DNA of 64,000 bases, taken from contig NZ_LWBL02000026.1 in the NCBI RefSeq assembly GCF_001644195.2, forward strand, positions 1 to 64,000. The letters run 5' to 3'. Positions 8,708-15,810 of this stretch are shown piece by piece. The first letter of the stretch is position 1; every line of letters starts with the position of its first letter. The stretch is from Bacillus marinisedimentorum. Lineage in GTDB: Bacteria > Bacillota > Bacilli > Bacillales > Bacillaceae_O. Made by a program: the position numbers and the translations under genes. Under the pieces are notes generated by a model. The model did not search any database. It was not told the DNA's origin and saw only the letters and a list, made by a program, of their open reading frames with translations.

Positions 8708-9178
8708 TTATCTCTTTCGCACCGCAGGAAAACCTGCCAAAATCAATTCCAGCCCCTCAATAAACTCATCCACAAACGTCAAATCCGTCTCAAAATCAAA
8801 CTCGAGCTTGGGTCCCGTGCCGACAGGGGACTGGACATACCCTTCTATGCCAACATCCTTCTTCTTTGATAGAAAACGGATTGTCAATTCAAAATACGGC
8901 TCTGTAGGTTCAAAAATGACTTCGTCTTTTTCTAACGAAGAGAAAGAACGCAGCTCTCCAAGGTAGTATTGAATGATTGTTCCTTCCAGAATGACTTCAT
9001 CCACTTCAGCCTTGAATCCGGGCGCAGTGAAGGTCAAATAGTTTCTATGCCAGTCCGCATCATCGGAATTATCGGCATCAGGATACGCAAAATCATATGT
9101 GCAAATTTTAAAAGATGTCATTCCATCCTGTGAACGTATCTCAGCATAAGGAAATCGAGAAAAATAGTCAGTTTTCAA
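8708..9178 (-). CDS. WapI-family immunity protein (putative)
   Basis: The 156-residue soluble protein resembles the WapI family, named after the protein that neutralises the contact-dependent toxin WapA in Bacillus subtilis. Visible family features are an N-terminal FKICTYDFAYPDADNSDDADW segment, a central acidic beta-rich part, and a C-terminal GPKLEFDFETDL followed by LILAGFPAVRKR. It is the last gene of a run of eight minus-strand genes with immunity-like features. No toxin gene is nearby, so its partner is unknown. The family call rests on pattern resemblance and is moderately sure. Confidence 0.7.
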   Translation of the reverse strand: MKTDYFSRFPYAEIRSQDGMTSFKICTYDFAYPDADNSDDADWHRNYLTFTAPGFKAEVDEVILEGTIIQYYLGELRSFSSLEKDEVIFEPTEPYFELTIRFLSKKKDVGIEGYVQSPVGTGPKLEFDFETDLTFVDEFIEGLELILAGFPAVRKR

Positions 9179-9203
9179 GAGGGTCTCCTTTCATTGATTC
9201 ACA

Positions 9204-9683
9204 CTATAATTCCTTTACTGGAAGGGGAGGCTGCACTTCATGTAAAGCCTTATGAATCTCTCTCCGTAAAGTTGTTTTTGGAATAATGAACTTCAAGTCT
9301 TTATCACTTTTCAACTTAATGATTATTGTCCCGTTATCATGAAAACCAGTATGCAAGGTTCCCTTTTTATTAACTAGGATTTCCTGAATATCCCGGTGGT
9401 TGATTGAAAAGTTTTCCTTTATCCTGAGCAATTCAAAAACCTGGTTTTGTTGGATGCTCTCATCGTAACTCTTTTCCATTTGAGACTGCCTTTTCTCCAC
9501 TTTATTGAATCCGAAAAGAAAGAGTAGTTGGGCAATGCCGGGTACTTGGTTTTCAAACGCATCCCGATTATGAAATTGGCCGCCCAGTTTTATGAAGAGT
9601 AGGGATGTATCCGTTACGTATACTTTATAAAAAAGATCTCCTCTGGTCATTCTTGGTTTAATTACATAAAAGCTGCTGATCAT
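9204..9683 (-). CDS. Hypothetical protein in the immunity array
   Basis: I do not recognise this 159-residue protein. It has no signal peptide. The first third reads like a beta-rich domain (VYVTDTSLLFIKLGGQF), then comes a Gln/Glu/Lys-rich helical stretch, and a second beta-rich part follows (GTIIIKLKSDKDLKFIIP). The layout resembles Bacillus proteins that detect or display unfolded domains, but no motif decides this. It lies 25 bp upstream of the WapI-like gene on the same strand, and its codon use resembles its neighbours. By position it could be another immunity protein. Confidence 0.6.
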   Translation of the reverse strand: MISSFYVIKPRMTRGDLFYKVYVTDTSLLFIKLGGQFHNRDAFENQVPGIAQLLFLFGFNKVEKRQSQMEKSYDESIQQNQVFELLRIKENFSINHRDIQEILVNKKGTLHTGFHDNGTIIIKLKSDKDLKFIIPKTTLRREIHKALHEVQPPLPVKEL

Positions 9684-9759
9684 GGCGTACTCCTTAATAA
9701 GTCATATGAATAGTGTAGTCTGAAGGCGGGCCTTAGCTAAACGCAGCTATGGTTTGTTT

Positions 9760-10095
9760 CTACTCAACCATCATTCCCCAGCCGTCAATATAGCCATTGT
9801 AAGGCTGGCATATTTCATTAAGCTGCTGTTGAATCGCGATGATATCTTCATAGTTTAATAGCATGTTGATATAGCAATAACAGGTCCAATCTCCCGTTTC
9901 CTCATCCAACTGCAATTCACCGTTAAATCCGTGTGTGCGTATTGCTGATAATACTTTTTCACCACTTACTTGATCTGGGACCGCAATGACAAAATCGACG
10001 TTCTGCGGAATATTGAAATCCACACCCTTTTTATACAGCATCTTCAAAACTTGTCCATCTTCATCATTCGGAAACTTTTTTGGAAATAGTCTCAT
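9760..10095 (-). CDS. RraB-like protein
   Basis: The 111-residue protein matches the RraB fold (regulator of ribonuclease activity B). Family landmarks are an early FPNDEDGQVLKML, a central VDFVIAVPD, a W-C-Y-C strand (DWTCYCYINML) and the terminal YIDGWGMMVE. In Escherichia coli RraB inhibits RNase E. Firmicutes lack that target, and in these genomes RraB-like proteins often sit in toxin-immunity clusters, where they may neutralise nuclease toxins. It lies in the middle of such a cluster, 13 bp downstream of the preceding gene. Confidence 0.75.
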   Translation of the reverse strand: MRLFPKKFPNDEDGQVLKMLYKKGVDFNIPQNVDFVIAVPDQVSGEKVLSAIRTHGFNGELQLDEETGDWTCYCYINMLLNYEDIIAIQQQLNEICQPYNGYIDGWGMMVE

Positions 10096-10108
10096 CGTTT
10101 TGGTCTCC

Positions 10109-10513
10109 TTACTCGTCCGTTGAATTCAGGATTTCTTTGATGTATTCGTGAATTTCTTTCTTTACTTCTTCGGGTGTTTCTTCTATTAACTCACCGGCAA
10201 CTTTGCTGCCGGGAAGATTCCTTGATGTGGGCATGCCAAGGAAGTATCGGTCGCACTCCCAGATTTTTATCACATGCAAGTCGATCAATTCCTCTGTTTC
10301 ATCTGATATGCCGATTGAAATGGCGGAGCGATACCCAGGTGTAAACGGGTCGATTCCTTCCTTATCAAAATCTGCGTCCAAAACGAGATTTATCTTAACA
10401 AAATCAGATGTGTACGCATTCTTTACGTTTTCAAGCCGACTTTCCAGCTTCTTTTCTGTGCTTTGAATGTTGTCACGCAGTCTTGTATTGAACTGTTTTT
10501 GCTGATATTTCAT
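10109..10513 (-). CDS. Hypothetical protein in the immunity array
   Basis: This 134-residue protein has a charged helical N-terminus (about residues 1-40), a beta-rich centre (FVKINLVLDADF, SAISIGISDE, ELIDLHVIKIWE) and a helical C-terminus. Its start overlaps the stop of the upstream gene by 4 bp, so the two are probably translated together. I recognise no family. The size and position fit a small immunity protein. Confidence 0.6.
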   Translation of the reverse strand: MKYQQKQFNTRLRDNIQSTEKKLESRLENVKNAYTSDFVKINLVLDADFDKEGIDPFTPGYRSAISIGISDETEELIDLHVIKIWECDRYFLGMPTSRNLPGSKVAGELIEETPEEVKKEIHEYIKEILNSTDE

Positions 10514-10935
10514 CTATCACCACTCGATTCTGATCGAAATATTGAACCGGATCCGCCAGGTAATGAAACGATATGAAACCCGTTATCCGCCTGCAATTGC
10601 CAGCCTTCAAAATAACTGCTGTCGTGGAACAGATCTAGATAAAGTTTCTCTTTAAATTCGATGATCAAGTCGGAGGTATTTTCAAAATGATAGATCGCCG
10701 CAATTTCCGTTCCTGTTAAAACCTTTTCAACATTTTTAGAGGAGTATCTGTCTGGCGCATGAATACAGTCCGAATATCCAATGATGATTTCCTTCGATGT
10801 TCGCAGTCTCCAGGGGCACTCAATTGTCAGCACTGCAGATTCAAATAAAAGACCGTTTAGCATGCCATCAACCGAGTTGATTTTAATGACCTTCTGCCCG
10901 ATAAAATAGGTAAAATCAATTTCACTCACTGTCAT
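10510..10935 (-). CDS. DUF6188-like protein (putative immunity protein)
   Basis: The 141-residue protein resembles DUF6188. An early FIGQKVIKINSVDG strand pair is followed by LTIECPWRLR. The C-terminus has DLIIEFKEKLYLDLFHDSSY, FEGWQLQADNGFHIVSLPGG and a Ser/Gly-rich end. These proteins are common in the immunity clusters of Gram-positive bacteria, although their action is not established. It overlaps the downstream gene by 4 bp and lies 23 bp below a SUKH gene. Confidence 0.6.
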   Translation of the reverse strand: MTVSEIDFTYFIGQKVIKINSVDGMLNGLLFESAVLTIECPWRLRTSKEIIIGYSDCIHAPDRYSSKNVEKVLTGTEIAAIYHFENTSDLIIEFKEKLYLDLFHDSSYFEGWQLQADNGFHIVSLPGGSGSIFRSESSGDR

Positions 10936-10958
10936 CTTTTCCAGCCTCTGCTGTGCGT

Positions 10959-11525
10959 CTATTCAAATTCATAGTAAGTTCCCTCTTCTATATCTTTTTT
11001 CCCCTCTCGGATGAATTCTTTGAGGAATGTTCTGAAATCCTGGAATGTCTGAATGACTTTTTTTGTTCTGAAATCAATTTCCAGCACTTGTTCATCTGCT
11101 TTAATGACATAGTATGTGTTTTTTACGAAAGAGTCTGCAAAGATGAAATGGTCGGACGGTGTTCGCTTTTTTCGATAAAGACCCTGCATAGATTCCAGGT
11201 TAAATGCTAAATGAACCTGTTCCTCGCTGTTTAGGCCTTTATACGTTTCCGCATCTTTTCCAGCGATTCTCAACAAATCAAACAGCCAGCAGCCATTATA
11301 GGCTTTCAAAAATTCCCGGTAGGATGAATGAAAGGATTGATCCAGTACTTTTTCAAAACGCTGGACTTCTTCCTCTGTTAACGGGGGCTGTAACGTACTA
11401 TGCCATCTTCCTTCCCCTAAATGGCCGTAGAGGACGGTGTTGGTCCGTAACTTCTTCTGATCATCCCTGTATATCTCATTCATTTCTTCGCGCAAAAAAT
11501 CGAACACGGAGTCACCTGCCTTCAT
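10959..11525 (-). CDS. SMI1/KNR4 (SUKH) family protein, putative immunity protein
   Basis: The 188-residue protein carries the SUKH core: LTEEEVQRFEKVL, then FHSSYREFLKAYNGCWLF (about residues 70-95), and a terminal IQTFQDFRTFLKEFI. SUKH proteins are the commonest immunity fold against bacterial nuclease and deaminase toxins. Its start overlaps the stop of the upstream SUKH gene by 14 bp, so the two paralogues are probably co-translated. There is no signal peptide, as expected for protection inside the cell. Confidence 0.85.
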   Translation of the reverse strand: MKAGDSVFDFLREEMNEIYRDDQKKLRTNTVLYGHLGEGRWHSTLQPPLTEEEVQRFEKVLDQSFHSSYREFLKAYNGCWLFDLLRIAGKDAETYKGLNSEEQVHLAFNLESMQGLYRKKRTPSDHFIFADSFVKNTYYVIKADEQVLEIDFRTKKVIQTFQDFRTFLKEFIREGKKDIEEGTYYEFE

Positions 11526-11928
11526 CTGCTTCTGATAGAATAAATTGTTTTAAATCAGGTGCATATTCTTCGATCTCTTCCGTTTCATGGTCCCAAATAT
11601 AAAGGATGTTACCCATTTGACCGTTCGTGGCCTTGAAACATAACCGATCGCCGGAACCATCATCAGCAATGACGATGAGGTGCTCGGATATTCCTTCTTC
11701 CCTGGCTAACGTGTTTTGCCTCACGACATCATCCCATGTCTTTTTCAGATTTCGTTTGTCTTTGATAGGGTAAAGAATCCATTCGCCGATTTCAGCATTA
11801 TTCACCAGCTTACATAGTTCCCTGTACTGTTCTGGGAACGCTGCACCAAGTTTTTCCTCGGCAGCCTTTATGTCCTCTTCTTTGGCACCGGGTTTTCTTG
11901 TGGGGATGATTGATAGCATATCTTTCAT
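11512..11928 (-). CDS. SMI1/KNR4 (SUKH) family protein, putative immunity protein
   Basis: I place the start at ATG 11928, behind AGGTGGTG; a GTG four codons upstream is possible. The 138-residue protein is a compact SUKH domain: PGAKEEDIKAAEEKLGAAFP, then EQYRELCKLVNNAEIGEWIL, an IVIADDGSGDRLCF strand and NILYIWDHETEEIEEYA. This is the canonical SMI1/KNR4 pattern seen in immunity proteins. It is the second gene of the array, 12 bp below the leucine-rich-repeat gene, and it overlaps the next SUKH gene. Confidence 0.88.
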   Translation of the reverse strand: MKDMLSIIPTRKPGAKEEDIKAAEEKLGAAFPEQYRELCKLVNNAEIGEWILYPIKDKRNLKKTWDDVVRQNTLAREEGISEHLIVIADDGSGDRLCFKATNGQMGNILYIWDHETEEIEEYAPDLKQFILSEADEGR

Positions 11929-11940
11929 GCTTAACACCAC

Positions 11941-12759
11941 CTATAATTGATACTTGGCCTGAAACGCTGTGAACTGAGCTTCGTATTTTTGTAGTCTTTT
12001 GCCATCCGTTTGAGAATTTAAAAACGGCTTTCGTTTCCCAACCACCATGACGTCCTTCTCGTTAATTGGATCGTCCATTTTTACGTATGGTTGAAATTTG
12101 TCGCAATGCGTAATTGGTAGAGCGATGGATAATCTCGCATATTCCTCGGTAGGAAATTGATTGGAGATGCTCAATTCTTGCAGCTCTTTCAGGTGTGATA
12201 TCGGTTCCAGTGACTCGGTTTGGACTTTTATGTTTGATAAGCCAAGAAATTTTAGCTGACTTAACTTCTGCAATGGCTCAAGTGTGTCCAGTTTTAATGT
12301 ATTCCAAATGCCGCCGGCCAGGTCTAAGAGTTCGAGAGATTTGCTGTTTTGTATAGGGCTGATATCGTTCAGCTTTGAAAAGTCTGTTATCGACAGCGCC
12401 TTTAGGGATACGTTTTGAGATAGATCCCATAAATGAGCGGCTTTTGTATTCCACTCCAGTGCCATTACTTCTACGTTTGTTTGATTCTCCAAAAGCGACA
12501 GGTCGTCCACTCTCATTTCATAGATATAGAGCATTTTTGGATTGACTAAGCTCATGATGGTGTCGAACTCACGCTGATTGACTGTGTAGATCCAGAGTTT
12601 TTCCAGGATTGAGAACGAACGCAGCCTTTCCAGATTCTTTGTTTTACCGCGGATGAGCAGCTCGGTTGCGGCTTCATCTGCATTTGCCAGGTCATTGATA
12701 AACTCTGGCCGTACGTCGATACGGAAGAGGTATTGTGGGTGTTTTTCTAAAAACAGCAT
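11941..12759 (-). CDS. Leucine-rich-repeat protein heading the immunity array
   Basis: The 272-residue cytoplasmic protein contains at least five irregular leucine-rich repeats between about residues 45 and 200 (NLERLRSFSILEKLWIY, SLKALSITDFSKLNDISPI, LSQLKFLGLSNIKV, LKELQELSISNQF). LRR proteins of this type sit in Gram-positive immunity clusters, and the fold normally binds another protein. It is the first gene of the eight-gene run, with a good ribosome binding site (ATGGAGGAAAAGCC). A possible attenuator hairpin ends only five bases before that site. A direct role in toxin binding is inferred from context. Confidence 0.72.
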   Translation of the reverse strand: MLFLEKHPQYLFRIDVRPEFINDLANADEAATELLIRGKTKNLERLRSFSILEKLWIYTVNQREFDTIMSLVNPKMLYIYEMRVDDLSLLENQTNVEVMALEWNTKAAHLWDLSQNVSLKALSITDFSKLNDISPIQNSKSLELLDLAGGIWNTLKLDTLEPLQKLSQLKFLGLSNIKVQTESLEPISHLKELQELSISNQFPTEEYARLSIALPITHCDKFQPYVKMDDPINEKDVMVVGKRKPFLNSQTDGKRLQKYEAQFTAFQAKYQL

Positions 12760-12776
12760 GGCTTTTCCTCCATTTT

Positions 12777-12804
12777 AAAAAAAGACCGATTTCATTACGG
12801 TCCT
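12777..12804 (-). terminator. Possible attenuator in the leader of the immunity array
   Basis: On the minus strand GACCG and CGGTC (extendable by an A-T and a G-T pair) enclose a 9-base loop and are followed by seven T. The T run ends about five bases before the GGAGG of the first array gene. A terminator this close to the first ribosome binding site would stop reads arriving from upstream or control the array by attenuation. The stem is short, so this is tentative. Confidence 0.4.
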
Positions 12805-12860
12805 CTCACAGTTCAGTCGTTCTTTGTGTTGCCTTTAGATTTTGGAAGTCTTTTAAGTTA

Positions 12861-12890
12861 AATATAGCCTATGGGAATAAAAGGATACAA
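12861..12890 (-). promoter_or_regulatory. Candidate SigA promoter of the immunity array
   Basis: On the minus strand TTGTAT (12890-12885) and TATATT (12866-12861) are 18 bp apart. The start point would lie about 95 bases before the LRR start codon and upstream of the hairpin at 12777-12804. From 12891 to 13090 I see no gene or clear signal. Confidence 0.4.
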
Positions 12891-13094
12891 TCTATATTTT
12901 TGCAATTTAGAAAAAATAGTGGAATCAGTGCCTGGGGCCTATTGAAACGCCCTCAACACAAAGCGATCTCGCACATAATACAATTATTCAAAATAAGTGA
13001 CCCGATATTCCGAAGGGGAGTTAGTTGAGTCGAGATGCTGTTATTCTCCGTGCATAGGCGAAGGTTTTTTGAAGAACGTTTGTTAGAGACATAA

Positions 13095-13124
13095 GAAAAA
13101 TTCCCGGGAAACTCTTCCCGGGAA
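13095..13124 (-). terminator. Terminator of the penicillin acylase gene
   Basis: Two copies of TTCCCGGGAA (13101-13110 and 13115-13124) form a perfect stem with a 4-base loop. On the minus strand it is followed by TTTTTCTT, eight bases after the acylase stop codon. Confidence 0.85.
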
Positions 13125-13132
13125 CTTATGAA

Positions 13133-15469
13133 TCACCTCTTGTTTGGTTTCAAAATGTCTAAATTCATCGGTTTATACTCCCAATCCGCATACATCTCCC
13201 GCTGATCATCAAAATGCGGTGACCGCCTGTCTCCACTCTGGCCTGGAGGAAGGATATTGACGCTTTTGGCATCTTTTCTCGTGAATTCGATAATCTGGTT
13301 GTATGTGCCTCGGTTCATGTAAGGAATTGGTTCAACTCCGCCTGCACCCAGTTTGCTGAAATTAATTTTACGGATCGGAGCGAAATAATCTCCATTTAAG
13401 TCTGCCACTTCTTCAAGAGACGATGTCACAATTTGATTCAAGTCGATCGGTCCGAGAAATGAGTAGTTGGCTTGCAGTGTTTCCTGGTCCGCCAATAAAA
13501 TGTTATACAACAAATCGTTCGTGTCGACCCCAGTGCCTTTTAAACCGCTTAGCACAGTTCCCTTTACCTCTTCAAACCACTTATCGAAAATCGCTGTACC
13601 TTGTGCATCATAAAAATCATTCTTGTCTTGGTCGGTGAAATAACCGTCCCATTCCCCCACCAGTGATACAGCTTCCTGTGCTTCTTCTGAGAGGGAGTCA
13701 CGATTTACCTTTTCCAACAGTACACCCTTAAAGAAATAGGCTTCCAGGTCAACAGTTCCTGCTTTCTTATTGATTTCTTTCATATCAGCGAAGGAAATGG
13801 AGTGATCAACTGCCAGCTGGTCCAGAATGAACTGCGCACGGTGCGTTTTTCCGAAAATCCATTCCGTGTTATCCCAATCAGGGCTCGGTTTGTTGTTCCA
13901 GTTAGCGACAACTCCCTGTTTTGGATTGACTGCATGGGGAAGGGTATCAGGCGATTCGATTCCCTGCCATTCTTCAGAGCCGTCTCCATTCATCGGCAGG
14001 CGGCCGTCTTTACCTTCAGCACGGGTGGCCTTTCGTCCGGCCATCCAGTACCCGATGTTACCCTGCTTATCGTTGTATAAGAAGTTATGGGAAGTCGGGA
14101 TTTGGTGGACGCCCTCTTCAAACTGTTTAATGTTATGGGCACGGTTAAAGGTCCAAAATCCGGTCATGGCGTTCAGTTCCTGTTCCCAGTGAGCCCGTTT
14201 TTGTGTGTAGGCAACCTGGTTGTCCTTATAAATAACAGGACCGTAAACACTTCGATAAACTTTGTAATTCAGCGGTTCTTTACCTACTGCTTTAATTGTT
14301 TCATTCCGGACTTCAAAATCGACCCACTTTCCATTGTATAAGTACTGCTCAGAGTTAGTCGGATTGATTTTTAAAACGAACGTATCGATCTGATCTCCAC
14401 CGCCGGTTGTTGTCGTCCAGGAATAATCGTTTCCTCTCCCGATTAGAGGTATCCCTGCAGCGCCGGCAAACGCCATTCCAACCGTGTTATATCCAGCACC
14501 ATGAAGGCCGATTTCATGGGCGATTTGCGGTACCGAATAACCCATCTGCGGCCCGCCGAGGAGAAGGGTTCCGCCTGACTCGCTGCGGGAAGGCCCGATA
14601 ATCCAGGCATTGCTTCCCCCCTTATGTGGAAAACCATAAGCTTTTTCAATGTCGAGTTTCATCTGTTGTTCTTTTTCTAACTGCCGGGCAACTTTCTCAG
14701 CTTCAGGGAACTTCTGGCTCTTGAAGTCCTTTTTAGGAGAATGTTTGGTGCTCTGGTTGCTTTCTTCTGTCAGTGAAACAGGTGCTTCAGGATCATTTTT
14801 CCAGTAGACTGTTTCGAAAGCTTTTAATCCTTCTTCTGGTCCCAGTTTCTCTACCAGGCCATTCAATAGATTCACTGTGTTTAATTCTCCGCCACCGCTT
14901 TCACCAAAACGGCGCACCATCAGCTGCTGAACTTTTAACGAATCAATGATTGTCCATTTTGCCGGTTTCTTTCCCTGGAATTCTAACGGCAGGGCTGAAA
15001 ATGGTACCGTTTCGATATAGTGGTTGATCCCTTCAATATAAGCGTGCATGCCATTCTGTACATACTCGGGGAGAGAGAGGAACTGGTTCATAATCTCCTC
15101 GTCTGTGTAGCCATCCCGGCGAATCACCATATCTTGTGCTATGTTTTGGTCAGTTCCACCGAAGAATTCAGTCATTCGCCCGCTTGCGACAATGCGGGAC
15201 AATTCTGCCTGCCAGAGCCTGTCCTCAGCCATTGCGAATCCTGTGCCAAAGAACAAGCTGCTTTCATCATCTCCGTAAACATGAGGCACACCATAGCTGT
15301 CACGAGCGATTTTCACTTCATGTCCCTGATGCTTTAGGAGTTTGGTAGATTCAACCGTGACAGAATGTGATGCGGGCGTTTTTGCGGCTGCTGCGTCATA
15401 GAGTGGGCCGGTAATGAGGCTGGTCATGAATAAAGCAGTGGATACAATCGTAACAAGTCCTTTTTTCAA
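13133..15469 (-). CDS. Secreted penicillin acylase family protein (Ntn-hydrolase)
   Basis: The family cleaves amide bonds such as the side chain of penicillin G or acyl-homoserine lactones. The 778-residue precursor has a signal peptide (about residues 1-29, ending AAAA), an alpha chain with DSYGVPHVYG and AMAEDRLWQAEL, a linker rich in Lys and Glu (about 235-283), and the beta chain starting at S286 in KGGSNAW, the serine that becomes the N-terminal nucleophile after self-cleavage. The WTTTTGGGDQIDTF segment is also typical. Length and layout fit the Bacillus and Priestia penicillin acylases (about 800 residues). It appears to be a single-gene transcript. The natural substrate is uncertain; phenylacetylated compounds or quorum-sensing amides are possible. 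Confidence 0.9.
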   Translation of the reverse strand: MKKGLVTIVSTALFMTSLITGPLYDAAAAKTPASHSVTVESTKLLKHQGHEVKIARDSYGVPHVYGDDESSLFFGTGFAMAEDRLWQAELSRIVASGRMTEFFGGTDQNIAQDMVIRRDGYTDEEIMNQFLSLPEYVQNGMHAYIEGINHYIETVPFSALPLEFQGKKPAKWTIIDSLKVQQLMVRRFGESGGGELNTVNLLNGLVEKLGPEEGLKAFETVYWKNDPEAPVSLTEESNQSTKHSPKKDFKSQKFPEAEKVARQLEKEQQMKLDIEKAYGFPHKGGSNAWIIGPSRSESGGTLLLGGPQMGYSVPQIAHEIGLHGAGYNTVGMAFAGAAGIPLIGRGNDYSWTTTTGGGDQIDTFVLKINPTNSEQYLYNGKWVDFEVRNETIKAVGKEPLNYKVYRSVYGPVIYKDNQVAYTQKRAHWEQELNAMTGFWTFNRAHNIKQFEEGVHQIPTSHNFLYNDKQGNIGYWMAGRKATRAEGKDGRLPMNGDGSEEWQGIESPDTLPHAVNPKQGVVANWNNKPSPDWDNTEWIFGKTHRAQFILDQLAVDHSISFADMKEINKKAGTVDLEAYFFKGVLLEKVNRDSLSEEAQEAVSLVGEWDGYFTDQDKNDFYDAQGTAIFDKWFEEVKGTVLSGLKGTGVDTNDLLYNILLADQETLQANYSFLGPIDLNQIVTSSLEEVADLNGDYFAPIRKINFSKLGAGGVEPIPYMNRGTYNQIIEFTRKDAKSVNILPPGQSGDRRSPHFDDQREMYADWEYKPMNLDILKPNKR

Positions 15470-15598
15470 CTATTTTTCCCCCTTATTATGTAATTCATTT
15501 CTATTATAAAATTAGTAGACTGAATATTTTGTAAACTGTTGGAGTATTAAAGCAAGAAAAGGAGGTTTCTTTCGACATATGAATAGAATGGTGAAAAA

Positions 15599-15642
15599 GG
15601 TGCCTGACCCCCGGCGCTTTAACGCGCCGGGGGTCAGGCACC
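15599..15642. repeat. Palindromic repeat, family A, copy 2
   Basis: A perfect palindrome with the same arms as copy 1, preceded by AAAAA and followed by TTTTT, so it would terminate transcription in either direction. It lies between the divergent acylase and M14 peptidase genes. The rest of 15470-15810 holds no gene; the M14 promoter should lie just before 15811. Confidence 0.92.
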
Positions 15643-15810
15643 TTTTTACCAATACTTTATAATCACAAAATGAAAGATTACAAACCCCTGCCAGCATCCT
15701 TTCCTAATGATATCTCCCTATCTTTTGGAAAATAGTCGAAATCTTCTAACATAATTTGCTATATTTATTTCGAAATGCGAAAAATATACATAGAAGGGAA
15801 GGATACGTTA

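Noticed and set aside
15599-15642. Palindromic GC-rich repeats as a CRISPR array
   Set aside because: The copies are kilobases apart with genes between them and have no regular spacers or cas genes.
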